The notes: generated by a model not told the origin, from the sequence alone. A stretch of 64,000 bases of DNA from Aphis gossypii (GCF_020184175.1 NC_065533.1:63340351-63404350), one strand, 5' to 3'. Shown: positions 1-13,704, numbered from the stretch's first letter. A program made the numbers and translations.

Positions 1-3000
1 AAATTCAAATAACATATAAAAATATAACATTTCAAAATAGTTGATTCAAACTATAAACAACATATGATTTGCCAATTAATTTTTTTTCATATGTTCATAA
101 GTAATATTTTTACTTTGACAAAGTTCATATGTTTAGCACATTCATAGTTCTGACATCACATTTCGTATTTTCGTACACGTATATTAAGCATTTATGCTAT
201 ACAGTATTTTCGTAATACCTAAATACATTTTAATAATTATTTAAAATACTTTAGTATTGTTTTGCCGAATGGGCATAACAATTGTGGCTTTTTTATACAG
301 AAAATACTAAATAGTAACTATACATATAAGATGTAATTATTGAACTTTCATAATAAATATACTTAGATTAACAAATTATGAAAAACGAGTATAAGTGAGT
401 ATACACAATCAAATCGTTATGTTATATTAAATATAATATAGTACGTTAAAAATAATGTTATACATATATTAGGTAAGTATAACAATTTATCGATATGCAA
501 TTCGTAATATGAGTTTATAAATAATGCATTTTACTGACACACGCAGCATAATATAATAGAAAGTATAATTTACCGATTTTTCATTGTTTATTTTACTGCA
601 TATTTTGCAAAATATTTTAGCATTAAAATGTATAAGTATTATTATAATAACTAATTCGTAAATAGAATAATATGTTAATAAAATCATCAAGGAAACGTTG
701 GGTTTTATTTTTTATTTTATTATAGCATTTCTTCTTTATATCAACGTAATACAAATTGAAGAATAAAGTTAATTATAATATAATATAATTGGAATACAAA
801 ACTATGTTAAAAAAAAAATTAATTCAGTAAATAGTTTTTGTTTTAATTATATTTGAACATTTTTCATTTGGTTTATAAAAAACAAAATTTATTCAACTAA
901 AAATACAAGTATACATTTTATTAATTTATTGGTAAATTATGTAAAAATATTAAGAGTGAAATATTAAGTTAGGTTAGGGTAATTTATTATAATTTTAGTT
1001 AGAAAATAAAAATATAAAATTTTTGTTTATAATACCACAACAAAGATAGCGTTTATTGTTTTTGATCTACATATTGGTAGGTATCTAAAAATCCGTTTCC
1101 TATAATCTATATTCTTTTTAGAAACTGGATTTCAATAAAAAGTGCATTATTTTTTGCTTGCTCTAGGACAACGATTCCAAGTACAAATTCGTTTAACATA
1201 ACAGACATACCGAAGTTGAAAATTGTATTTAAATTTTTCGATATGTTATTTTTATAGTATTTTTAAGGTTTTTTGATTAATTTTTAGTGGATGAATCAAT
1301 ACATTGAATATTTTTTAGTGCAAATAAGGAAATTCAAAATATTTTATTAATAAATATTATTTCTATAATATTTGCTTTAATAGTTTTGAAGTATTTTTTA
1401 TTCATACAAAATGGTAATCGTTCTACCTATAGGTATATAATTGCGATATTATCTATTTCCAACAATTATCAGGATAATAATATGGTGTCTTACAGTTGGG
1501 AATCAAACCAACTAATTGGTCAATTGTAGATATAATATAACTAAAGGCACTAAAAAAAATAAAATACTATTTCTAATGTATTGTTTTATTTATACCTAAC
1601 ATTGTTTATTCTGCGTGCACTTAAGTTTAGTATAATTTGTTTTTGTATTATTGTTAGTTTAGTTAAGGTAAAGAACTGTTAATAAACCCAGTAGTTAAAC
1701 CGTCGTTTTTCTATCACTTTCATAAATATATGCAATGTGTATATAATAAATAATTGATAATTTGTTAAGACCATTATTGCATTAAAAAGGAATTTTTTAG
1801 GGCATTTTTCGGTAGTTTTTAAGAAATTTAAATCCAAACCCTAGTTATTAAGTACATAGACAGTCTATATGATTATTTTTTGTATATATCTAAATATTTA
1901 TAAAGTACAATAGTAGTTATATATAATGTGTAATTTATCAATATTAGGTATATTCCGTACGATAATACAAGCTAAATCAATAATACAAAACTTCGTGCAG
2001 ATAATTTCTTATACGTCGCAGAAATTAATTTATATTACGTCCCTACCACACGGCATTAAATAAATTATATAAAATTATATCTAGTCAAATTTGGTAAGAC
2101 CTTCATTAATTTGGGCATGAGAGAAAACAAATGTATCGTGCTTACAATAATCGCAGTGTACACAAACTATGATATTATATAAATGTTCGGTCCGCGGGTA
2201 CTAAATATCATACATAATTTGATTATAAAGAAAAACAACAGTTTTTTTTTTGCCATAAAAAATATAATATACTTAATGTATTAGGTACCCGCTTTTGCCC
2301 GAGTTAAAATTAATCTATCTTTCTATCGTTTCCGTTTTGCTTCAGTGGAAACAATATATTATATTATACGAACATAATACATTGCTATAATGATTAGTAT
2401 TATAAATTTTTTGTTTCCTAATTTTGGATGTATTTTAAATGTGTAAACACCAACAACCGAGAACAGATTAGAATGCTTAAGATTCGATGTACGCAAATTT
2501 AATATCGTTAAAATAAATTGGTGTTTCTTTTTATTTGTTTACATGACAAATATGTCCAAAATTAAAAAAGAAAATTATGATTGCAAATGATAAAAGTTAA
2601 ATTTTTTAATTATATCCATAAGTATTTAATTTCAAGATTGTTTTTATTTGTTTTATATTTAAAAATATATTTATAAAAAATTGTTAATGTCAATTTAAAA
2701 AATTTGTATTTGTTAAAATTTTTTTTCTATTAAAAATTTACGTATGGGTAATTTTTAACTAGGTAGTGGTATTATATGTATGGGAATTTACAATCACTCC
2801 ATCGATCTATAGCCACTTGACCACTTAACCACTATTAATTATAGTTTCGATATTAACACATCTACACACAATCTAAAAATTCCCAAACATCATAAATAAT
2901 AAATTTTAATAATATTATATAATCGATTTTATGATATTACTATCATCATCATCATCATCATTATTATGGTATTATAATACGTATAATGTATTACTCTCAT

Positions 3001-4284
3001 ATTGCCTACTTTTTATATATAGAATATAATAATAATATAATAATATAGTTATTATATAAACAAGCGGAATACTGATTTTCTACGAGGCTAAAATATTATT
3101 ATATTATTATATAGAGTTACGCCGCTGCATATTTAATGCGCCGCAGTAGATATTATATAACTATTCACGAAGGACTTGAAAAATGTAGTTCGAAACAGTA
3201 TGGCGAGGCAGATAGCTGCTGCAGCTGTACACAGCTTATGACGACGGTGACTTGACTACTTGAGACAGTGTAAAAAATATCTACCCATTATTTATATGCT
3301 TTAGAACGCATAATATCACACATATATTATTTTAAATTATATATAGTGCAGTGAAGTAATAGAAACCATTTTAAAAAAAAGTTTGACAAGGAACACAAAA
3401 TTCCACATCTATTGTACTCGCAGTCATATCATATAATATTACAAACACTGAAAATTGTGATTTTACATTATTTTCACATTATCTCCTGCCTTCGATAACA
3501 TACGTAATTAACAAATCCATTCAATTATGTACCGAAACTGACTGCAAATAATTTTTGTTCCCATTGTCATTAACTTTTTTATATAAAAATCAAATAGTGT
3601 AATATGCTTACTAGTTGAACACTATTTTAAAATACTTTTATCACCAATCAATTTTTTTGAATTATCAACAATTAAGTGTTACAATGTTTTGGTATTCAAT
3701 TTTGGTAGATATTTGAAATAAGTATAGATATTTTTAATTTTTTGTATTTATTATAATGACAATTTAAATAAAACTAAATTAAATTAAATTATGATTTTCA
3801 TAGTATAGAATAATATAATTGTTATGTAAAATAATATCTACATTACTATTATTTATAAATGAAGAAGTATCTATTAAAATAACATCGAATTTTATTTACG
3901 TTTAGATAATAATAAAATAATGTCGAAAAAATACATTTTGTCTTTAAAACCTGAAGATATAAAATATTTTATGTTTTTGTTTTGATGACTTTATCAATTT
4001 GACACAAATTGGATCGCTAGGAATTCAACTTTGAGATGATAATGTCATATACATTTATAATGAACTTTGGGCAGCTATCCAGAAATTCAATATATGATAA
4101 GTGGAATGTTTTCACGCCCACATAAATGGGATGGCGTCTTGTACCATCAGTTTATTATATTATATAGTTATGTACTTGATTATGTGCAAATTAAAAATAA
4201 TATATACCTATCATCAAAATCGTTGACTAATACAAATAATTCTAATTTATGATATTTTCCGAAAATCTATATCCATTGGTATAA
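1..4284. other. Gene-free AT-rich DNA
   Basis: No coding region is supported here. The sequence is very AT-rich with many short A/T runs and short TTAGGTTAGG-like strings. Two local exceptions exist: an ATC microsatellite near 2941 and a GC-richer patch at about 3115-3260 that carries a small open frame (see findings). Confidence 0.7.
2941..2966. repeat. (ATC)n microsatellite
   Basis: Six consecutive ATC units followed by ATT units form a simple trinucleotide repeat in non-coding DNA. No functional claim is made. Confidence 0.9.
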
Positions 4285-4350
4285 TATGCAGGATGATTCA
4301 CTAAGCAATTCTGATTTTTTTGATTTTTAAGTATACTTAAGTCTTAAGGC
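4285..4350. repeat. Fragment of the TTCACCAAG-type TIR element end
   Basis: The segment starts GATGATTCACTAAGCAATTC and runs into TCTGATTTTTTTGATTTTT. This is the same order of motifs seen at the left ends of the elements at 11785 and 63114. Only one end is visible, so it looks like a truncated or solo copy. Confidence 0.35.
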
Positions 4351-4504
4351 AGTATTATATTTCAAATACTTACATTCTTTACAGCAATTAAGAACGATTA
4401 AATGTTTCAAATTTTTAAAGTGAGATAGTTTGGGATACAAAATTGAATCTAGTATTCTAGTTTGTATGTTTAAGAGGTCAAATGTAAAAAATCCTATTAT
4501 TTAT

Positions 4505-5335
4505 TTTATAATCGAGAAAAACAAACGAGAGATTTTTACACAAATTCAATTTTCGTTCTAAATCTATTTTGTTTTTTTTTTTTTTTGGTGTAACTAAAAA
4601 CGCATAATCGTAAGTACTTGAAATTTTTACCAAATTTTTATATTATCGTTTTTTATTCACTATAAAATTATTTTTTAGTTACTTATTATAGATAAAAGAA
4701 ATATTTTGTTTTTTTTTTTTTTTGTTGTAAATGTCTATTACAAATTATTTGCTAAGTAGAAATGTTTGAAAATTTAATAAAAACTCCTTATCTGTCGTTA
4801 ATTTCTCAATTAAAAAATATCAAAAATTTATAGTCAGAATTAGAAATATATAAAAATTACTTATTTAAAAAATAAATAATGATATGTTATTTATTTTGTT
4901 TTAATTAAAAAAAAATATTCATTGGAACTTAAATTTTTATGTATCTTATATTATTATTAATTTTACAATACACAATTCAAGTTTTGATCGATATTAAGGT
5001 ATATTATGAATTTATTTTTACTATTTTACTATATTTATAGAAATATATCCTTAAATTATGTGTTATATAAGTTTATACAATATGATATAAATACCTGACT
5101 ATATATTATTATAATAATAATACTAAATAATAATAACTACCTAATTAATATAATAAATGTATTATTTTCTAAAAAAATTATTTCGATCTACTAAAATACT
5201 AAATGCAAAATAAATTACTTTAATAGCTATATCAAAAAAAAAAAAAAAACTCATCACTTGGTGATGTTTAGGCTGATAGACCGTTTTCGTTCAGAATTGT
5301 TTTTCGTATACAATGATATAAACTTTAATAGATTC
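4505..5335 (+). repeat. Degenerate copy of the GATTCTGAACGAAG repeat family
   Basis: The segment follows the block order of the fuller copy at 7677-9130. It has GAGAAAAACAAA, then TTTTTAC, a CTTGAAATTTTTACC block, a GAAAATTTAATA block with CTCCTTAT, and finally TAGGCTGATAG with TTCGTTCAGAATTGTTTTTC at about 5268-5315. The left terminus is missing and internal sequence is strongly diverged, so this is an old copy. No coding capacity is seen. Confidence 0.6.
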
Positions 5336-7676
5336 ATATAAATAACCACAATAGTTTTGAAATTATTATAGTTTCTATAACTTCCAAACCTATTATGTGC
5401 CTATCATGGGCTTATTAAATAGCTCAAAACTACTCGTTTAAATTTTGATTTGTGTGCATAAAGATTTTTAACCTTTTCAGTCCCCATTTACATTATTTGC
5501 TACTATTTCCTAACCTAACCTATTGCATAATTTGCTTCATAATTTACAGTGAAATAAATTTATACTCTTTTGAAACAAAAAGTATCGCCTAAAATCACTT
5601 ATTTATAAATTTTAAAGATCAAGATTTAAATAAATTCATCAGTGAACGAAAAAATAGAGGTGAAGATACATGGTGAATTACCATTATATGCATGATATAT
5701 TATAGATAGAGTTAAAAGGTTTATCCTTATTTATTTTTCTCCAAAAATCATTCAAGCGAGTGGTTCTCGGGTATAGTACAATAAATAACAATACTATATC
5801 ATACGAACAGCATAATATATATATATGTAGTTATTTTGCTAATAATCATTTATACATTTTGGAACAACGGTTGTTTAATTTTTTATAGAATTACAAACCC
5901 AGTCATGAGAATAGACAACGATTAGTCGCTTAGTTCCGAACAATGTAAATATACTAAACTAAATTCTATCGCGGTTCACCTATCATAGATACGATTAAGT
6001 GAACGAATCGTTTTGGTCCCTCGATTCAAATAATGTGCGTTCTACTAATGACTCGTTTTCAGCACGACCGTAGGGGATAAAGCACGTGCAGCGCCGGGAA
6101 TTTCATTAACCACGTAGAACGTCAATTAATATTCCCAAACTGTCCGTAAATGCATTTATACAATACATGCATCCTACATGTTTTTCCGTTTAAGTTTGAA
6201 AATCGCACGGATCGTTCAGATTTCCCACTCGGGCCTCGGTAAACTCTAGGGGTGTATATTATCGTAGCACATTGCCAACCATTTGCCAACCTTTATTAAA
6301 TTCTATTACCGAAAATATATTACAAATAATTGTTTTGACCCTCAACTCCTCTAACTTCGTCTAAAAAAAGTTCTATATATAAAAAATGTATTGATAAAAT
6401 ATACTTAACAGAAAATGATGTACTGGTATTCAAAAGTTATATGAAATATCACAATTGTTGTTTAAATTTTAAAGTATCCATCTTCGTTCTGTAGGTAGCT
6501 ATTAAAGTTTTTTTAACTCTTCAATAAGTACTACTCGTTAATCTACTTATTTAGATATTTGTTATTCAACAAACATAGTATTATATTAAAATAGTGCAAC
6601 CATTCATTCTAGATTCATTGCGGGCTGTTTATTAAATTCCTCACGAATAACTCCAACTTAACAGTTATCTTTTTCACATAACGCTTCTCCACTTTCCAAT
6701 TCATGACTTAAAATTGTTGACAAAATATTTTTATTTTTTTTATACATGATACACACTTACACTTAATTAAACAGTTATTTGTTTATTGCTTTAATAATTT
6801 AAGTTTATAATGATAAATATTCACATTATACGAGTACAATTAGGCAGTGAAACTACAGAGATTTTATGGATGTTATAAAAATGTAAGCAAATCCTGCTAT
6901 AATAATGCACATAAAAAACTCCTCCTCTCAAAAAGGGCTACCCTCAATGTTTGTCCAGTACATCTTTGATCACCCTCCTAAAATGTTACTTAGAAATTGC
7001 ACCTGGATACATACTATATAGGTGTTTGATATTCCACGTGGTTTTACTAAACTTTCAAGTGTTGAGACTTAATCTAAAATATATATTTTATGATGTTCGT
7101 TACGTGGTACAAATAAATTTCTAATGTTTATAAGCCAAAATCTTACCGTTTTCCCTTAAAACCACTCCTAAATGAGTTTTTCAAAATGTTTTTATTTGTA
7201 TTTATGTTTTATCAAGCATCTGACGGTAACTTCTCAATAACTTAATGAAAGTAATCCATAGTAATAACTTAATTTTGTTGATAAAGTGTAAAAATCTGTG
7301 TCTAAAAATTATCTAAATATTATTAGATAACTTGTTTATTGGATTATTTCATAATAATGTTAAGTATTCATTTAAATAAATAGTGTGAAATATATTAAAT
7401 AATTTTAACTTCAAACATAACTATTTGATAGTTTTGTAAATTTATTAACGGACATTTTTGAACAACTTGACAAGAAATTATTAATAATACAAATAGGTAT
7501 TGTAAAGCATTTATTGCGCATAAAGCACTGTATTACTTAAAAAACTTTATTGACTTAAAGTAGGCATGTAAGCGTGTCCAAAACTTTTTAAAAATACACA
7601 CAATATTAACACGATTGCAACAAATTTTATTTAATCGTTGGAGATTTTCTTCAAACTTTTTATACTTATTATTTTA
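5336..7676. other. Gene-free AT-rich DNA with a GC-richer patch near 6.0-6.26 kb
   Basis: No gene is supported. A patch at about 5990-6260 is clearly richer in CpG than its surroundings, containing AGCACGTGCAGCGCCGGG with an E-box CACGTG near 6083. It could be a regulatory element or a short untranslated exon; nothing in it decides which. Confidence 0.6.
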
Positions 7677-9130
7677 GATTCTGAACGAAGTGATGAATGT
7701 ATTGATTTTACAATGATGTAGGTATGTTTTTTTTTTTTGTGTCTGTGTACAGCATAACTAGTCGAAATAATGCTCCAATTTCAAACTATGGGGGTGGTTT
7801 CCGATGTAAAAGTGAATATCCTTGGTGCATTATAGAGGTAAAAAGTAAACATTTTCCAACAGTTTTCAAAAAAATCGAGAAAAACAAAAAAAAATGACTG
7901 AAAAACGGGAATTTTTACGCAAAACCAGTTTTCGACCAAATCGATTATTTTTTATGGTTGTAATTCAAAAACTAATCACTGAAAATACTTGAAATTTTCA
8001 CCAAATGTTAATGTTAGTAATATCTGTATATAGTTAAATTTTCAAAAAATTTTGATTTTTTTTGAGTTATTTATAGACCACTGAAATTTTCGATTTTTTT
8101 TTTTAAAGTGTCAATAAAAAATTTTTGGATGACCAAAAAGTTTTGAAAATTTAATACAAGGTTCCTTATGAGTTGTTTTTATTGTAGCTAAAAAAAATTA
8201 TAAGCTTTTATAGTTCAAATTTTTACGAAATCTGTCGAAAACGAGAAAATTTGCAAGTAATTTTGAAATTGAAAAATCATAACATTTTTTGTGTTCATAA
8301 CTAAGGATTAAAATTATAACACTAAGTTTTCCATAAGTTTTCCTTCAAATAGCTATAGAGAAAACTCATAACATCATTATAGGAAAAATTTTATGTGCTT
8401 TTGAATTTTAAATTTTTACGAAATAGCGTAACGACAACGATTTATCCCAAACGATTTTAAATATTTATTATTATTCAAGAAGTATAAGTCGTAGATACTT
8501 GAAAATTTTACCAGTTATTTAGATTGGCATTTTCTTTATATGATTTAATTTTCAAAATATTTTGAGTTTTTTTTAGCTATTTATAGACAACTGAAATTTT
8601 CAATTTTTCTGAAAATTTTTTTTTGAAGTGTCGATAAAATTTTTTTGGCCCTATCAAAATACTTGAAAATTTTATACAAAGTTCCTCATATGTTATTCTT
8701 ATACTGATTAAAAAAAATATAAGAATACATAGGCACAATTTTTGTTTTATTAGCATTTGAAGTTCAAATTTTGACAAAAATTCGTCAAAATTATGAATAT
8801 TTGCAAATTATTTTGTAGGTATAATTCATAAAAATGTTTGTATAGGTAGCTAAGAGTTGAATATTTAATACAAGATTTTTCATAAGTATAGCTTACAATA
8901 ATTATAAAAGAACTTAAATGTTGGTGTATTCAGGCCATTAAAACATAAACAACCTTTTTCACCAACCACTGGAAATTATATCCTAGGCTGACAAATCATC
9001 TTCGTTCAGAATCGTTTTTCGTATACAATGATACCTATCATTGCATTCAAATTTAACCTACCTTAGTCCGAGGTCAACCCCACCCCTTAATGTACAGCAG
9101 AACGGTACCCACTTGCCCGCTTTTTTTTAA
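7677..9130 (+). mobile_element. Near-full-length non-coding repeat with inverted ends
   Basis: The left end reads GATTCTGAACGAAGTGATGA at 7677-7696. Its near reverse complement, TCATCTTCGTTCAGAATC, lies at 8996-9013. A tail then follows with TAGTCCGAGG, TACAGCAGAACGGTACCC and a T-run ending near 9128. The body contains two diverged tandem copies of a unit of roughly 510 bp: the block TTTATAGACCACTGAAATTT near 8067 reappears as TTTATAGACAACTGAAATTT near 8578. A perfect palindrome lies at 9026-9043. No transposase is encoded, so this is a non-autonomous element of unassigned superfamily, MITE-like in its inverted ends. Other copies in the window lie at 4505, 11005, 13705, 33138 (reverse orientation) and 43296. 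Confidence 0.75.
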
Positions 9131-11004
9131 TTGCATAGTACGTTATGACGCTATGTAAGAATCTACTTACATATAGGTTACCTATATTACTGATAAGTCA
9201 TAGAATATTGGCTCTGTTTCATTTTTAAAAATATATTATGAGTAAGTATATGTGTGTGTACATTTATAATTTTAAAAGAACTCTTTTATGATTTTATATC
9301 TTGTCTATCTATATCAATTAATTTAAATGTAATCGGAGTAGTCAAGTATGTAGAACTATCATAAGACTCAAACAATAATTAATATTATCAACTAATAGGC
9401 GACAAAAAATTCTAATTATTTTCACTTATTATGCTGTATAATATTATTTTATTTAGGGGACACTGACTTTAGAGGACAATATGATTGAATAGAAAACACT
9501 ATATGGTATGTAGATATGTACGATAGATTACAATTTCTCTAAATAAGTATTTTATAAAAAAAGACTTAACATTTTGTCTATTTTGACTAGGCGAGGAACT
9601 ATATGTCCAGAATGTATACTAAACTCATTATTATTGCATGCGCCCATAAAGTTTTAATAGATTATTTTTATTTTTGAATTATACTTAACTTTTATACCTG
9701 ACTATAACAATATAACTTGAGTATAACGACTTTTGAATAATTTCTTATATTGTGTAGTTGTATTTGAACATATTATCTAACTCCAATTTCTATTATTTAT
9801 TTCTTTTAAAAATTGCCTCAGTTATATGTTTTAATAAAAAAGACTTAAAAAATGTTTGTTAAATTTTCATACGATTTTCATAAAAAAACAAAAAAATAGC
9901 ATGGTATCTACAGTTATAAACTGTAATAGTAAAAACAGTTTGTTTTAACTTATTGTAAAAACTTAGAGTTGGCAACGTTGATAGTATGATTATACATGCA
10001 GAGAGGTATTATGGCGTGGAACTCGGAACTTACACTTATATCTATAAATATGTATGTATATAATAGTATATGCTTATTGTATATTATGTTATACTTCTAC
10101 TAACAAAACTTTTATTTTTCAACAAATTAAGCTTTGTATATTATGGTTTAGGTAACGTCAGTATATTTTAATGAACAATTATAATTTATTATTTTTAGTG
10201 TTCTTATTTTACGACTTGAAACGATAATTTAAATTCTTAACATTTTCGTATAGATAAACTCACTAAAATTGCTATCAATGTGATATTAACTTCAATATTC
10301 AAGAAAAAACACAAAAATAACACTATTAAGATTTTGTACGAGATACGAGAATAAAACAAAATTGATATTACAATAGTGTTTCTATAACAATATGGAAAGA
10401 ATGGAAAATCCTTTTCTGTAAAATATTGTATGAAAATTGTCCTGTGGTATCTTTAAGGGTCAGAAAGTGTTTATCTCTCAGACTTTCACCTCTTAATTAG
10501 CGTCTATAAAAATGCATAACATTATTAATTGTACAAGATTAACTGATAAACGCTTTAATCAAACTAAAACTTAGTACCATATATTTACAACAATGTGTAA
10601 GTTACTTACAATATATAAATATAAACAATGAAAAAGTATTATTGATGTAGTTTCTTAATAGTACGGATGGTAAAAAATAATACACATTTTGTAATTTTGG
10701 CTGGTACCGATTTGATTTCTGAGTCCAAAAGCCATATGCTAAATTGATTCCAATTTGAAAAGGTATTTTATTAAATTGAGCTAAATTGGTTGCCATTTAA
10801 TAATGCAGTTTCCTTCTCAATTTTACGTCATATACGTACATATGATAATATACATATAATACGATATATTCATTACCCCATACAGCGATATAAGCACATA
10901 TATCTTAATTGTTATATTAATCAGGGTACCAGCGATAATTTGCTAACTCTCCAACAATATATTACAATATAATAATCATAACTATAGAGTATATAGGCAC
11001 ATTT
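9131..11004. other. Gene-free AT-rich DNA
   Basis: No coding region, RNA gene or recognisable element is seen. Short open frames near 10602-10972 lack a good start context and show the base composition of the surrounding AT-rich DNA. Confidence 0.65.
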
Positions 11005-11168
11005 ATACCAACCACTGGAAATTATATCCTAGGCTGACAAATCATCTTCGTTCAGAATCGTTTTTCGTATACAATGATACCTATCATTGCATTCAAATTT
11101 AACCTACCTTAGTCCGAGATCAACCCCACCCCCTAATGTACAGCAGAACGGTACCTTTTTGCCCACTT
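11005..11168 (+). repeat. Solo right end of the GATTCTGAACGAAG family
   Basis: From ACCAACCACTGGAAATT through the T-run near 11165 this segment is almost identical to 8961-9125. It includes the CCTAGGCTGACAAATC block, the inverted end TTCGTTCAGAATC, the palindrome at 11072-11089 and TACAGCAGAACGGTACC. The near identity over about 160 bp contrasts with the strong divergence of the other copies, so it implies a recent copy or a gene-conversion event. Confidence 0.85.
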
Positions 11169-11784
11169 TTTTTTAAATATTTATCACAATTCCTCGTGTG
11201 GTATAGACTATAGCCAATAGTAAAATAACGGAATTACAGTAACATACTAATATCTAATCTTCGTTAAAAAATGTCTACACGGTGATTAAAATCGATGAGG
11301 GTGAAAATAATAATGACACTTTATGGACCATATCGAATCCATTAAAAATGTTCCGTTTAATATAATAATAATAATAACACTATTAACAGTAATCGTTGTG
11401 AATCAACCGTGTAACCTAATGGCATTAAAGAAAACTTCTGTGTCATTAGATAAATATGTTTCCCTGGCTCCAGTAAAATTATATCTAATTTACTCAGATT
11501 CCGTTACGTATCTGTAAAAAGTTTCGGCGGAAAGCCTTGATAAAGCCCAAGTCAACGACTCGTGCGCTTTATGCAATAATATTATTATGATGTAAAACAC
11601 GGTCATAAATAAAATGTATAGTAAGCCCTGCAAAGACGGCAACGTAACTGGTTCAACGCGAAATGATTATTAACGGTCTTGGATGTTTCAAAAAATATAG
11701 TAAAGAAAACAAAGTAACATAATATTACAAAAGCTACATTTTCGATTTCATGCATACAAATACACATTTTATGCGTTTTATATT
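11169..11784. other. Gene-free DNA with a small hydrophobic ORF
   Basis: No gene is supported. A 64-codon ATG frame at 11323-11517 has a hydrophobic stretch, but this comes from an AAT/ATA microsatellite read as isoleucine, so it is not called as a gene. Confidence 0.6.
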
Positions 11785-12786
11785 ATAAATCACCAAGAAT
11801 GCTGACCCCCATATTTTTATTTAATAAAGATATATTCAAATTCTGATTTTTTTGAATTTTTAAATGTGTTTAGAGACCATTTTTTAAAACTCGTGAAATT
11901 TTTTATACTTCCTAACAATTATCATGTTACTAAACAAAATTCAGTTTTTCAAATGAAAATCTCCCAATTTTTGTGTTAATTACTTAGTGGATAATATTTT
12001 TCGAAAATTCGAATATGTCGTTTTTTAAATGATTATATTTAGGATAATTGTCTTTAAGATTATTTAAAAAAAATATAATATATAATATTTTTATTTTTAT
12101 TATTAATAAACGGGTAAAAACCCTTTAGAACATTAGAATAATAGTACAGTAATTAATAATAATTACATAACAAATGCAAACTTAGAACAGTTGGTAACAA
12201 AACACACGATAACTTAGGTACATTATAAAAATAATTATTTAAAATATTTAAAATTTAAAAATAACATATAGTAACAAATACGACACTTAAATTATAATAA
12301 AATTACAATTAATTAATAGTCGAAATAAATGCTACATAAACACAATGTTATGTATTATGTTATATAATTTATTGGATTTAATATTTATTATATTTGAGCT
12401 ATTTTTACAAATAATAAATATTGGTAGAAAATGTTTAAATCAACGCAGCTGCTATATCTTACAAACTTATTATGACGGACTTATTATATTTTGTAGGTAA
12501 TAGTGGGTGTACACATTTAAATTACTCAAAAAGTACTCATTCAAATTTTGATTTTTATATGTCAAATCGTACCTACATAAACGAATTTCTGCTTAATAAG
12601 TTACTTAAGTTTATATCTCTACAGAATTACATTTTAAGGCTTAAGTAGTAAAAAGATTATTATTAATACTAAAAATATTTTATTTAGGTGTATTTAAAAA
12701 CTAAAAAAAACCCTTTCGTAAATTCGTGAATTACATTCACCTGCATTAATTAATTAAGAAAGGGGCGTACTGCTTAATGAATCACC
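11785..12786. mobile_element. Probable non-autonomous TIR element (TTCACCAAG family)
   Basis: The left end ATAAATCACCAAGAATGCTG, followed by a short C-run, is mirrored by the right end GCTTAATGAATCACC at 12772-12786. The right end is preceded by AAGGGGCGTACT, the diverged complement of the C-rich motif. The internal left segment TTCAAATTCTGATTTTTTT is shared with the element at 63114. There is no coding capacity. The superfamily is not assigned because no clean target-site duplication could be read. Confidence 0.5.
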
Positions 12787-13704
12787 TATACATATTTTAC
12801 GTCATTATTAATTATTACATCGACGTGACGTTGAGTGTTTTATTCGTTTCATAAAGAATGAGCTGATTTTGAATATTTATATATTTATTAAATAATGGTA
12901 CTCGTATAAGAGATACAGTAGTCATCGCTTATTATATTCACAACTAATAGACTCATTCACCTATCACCATAGTGGTTAATGGAATTAGTGTACCTATATT
13001 TTTTTAGATCATACTTCCACATTTTTTGTTTTTCTGTTTTACCGATTTTATTGACTATACTTTGACGATTAATAATATTTTTTTAACTTTTCACTTTAAA
13101 AAGTATCAACATTTTTGAAAATATATTTTTTACTTAATTTTAAAGTTAATACTCATTATAAGATAACATTTTTCAAATAAAAAATATTTTCTATTTTTAT
13201 TTGTATCAGTTTTCGTGTTTTTGAATTCAAGTACAGGACCATATTGAATATTTTTAGTTCAATAAACATGATTTTTGTCTTGAACCTCTAGTTTTATTAT
13301 TGACATATTTAGGATTAAGAGACCTAATACTTTGGTATCAAATAATTTTAAAAACTAATACTTATAGCACATGTTAAAAAATATTTTAATAAATATTTTA
13401 TGTGACTTCATATTATGTAAGCAGAGTTTTGATTGAATTTTAGGAGGGGGGGGGGTTGATAAAATAATTCTACATAGTCAATAATAACGTAAAAAAATTA
13501 TTTTAATTTTGGAGAATTTTACGATTAAAAAATATAAATGACTAAAGTATCTTCATAAAATTTTCTAGAAATACGAGTATATTATTATTTTACAGAGTGA
13601 TTTTTTAAAATAACAGTTAGTTAATAACTAAGTAGTATACAACTATAACTATGAATAGGTATTATATATTTTTTTTTAATAAGTAGTAATTTTTCGCTAT
13701 TGTT
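12787..13704. other. Gene-free AT-rich DNA
   Basis: No coding sequence is seen. A run of ten G at 13446-13455, in the context AGGAGGGG...TTGATAAAA, stands out in the AT-rich background and may be an old transposon terminus, but no partner end was found. Confidence 0.6.

Noticed and set aside
5508..5522. CCTAACCTAACCT, and similar TTAGGTTAGG at 969, 36334 and 53370, as telomere-like DNA
   Set aside because: Only two to three units of the insect TTAGG motif occur, which is expected by chance in this much AT-rich sequence.
8577..8777. 66-codon minus frame sharing RITYEELCI with a plus frame at 33535-33732
   Set aside because: Both lie in corresponding parts of two copies of the same non-coding repeat; the shared peptide reflects DNA homology, and other copies do not keep the frame.
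11323..11517. 64-codon ATG frame with a hydrophobic segment
   Set aside because: The hydrophobic run is a microsatellite translated as Ile, and nothing else in the frame is protein-like or recognised.
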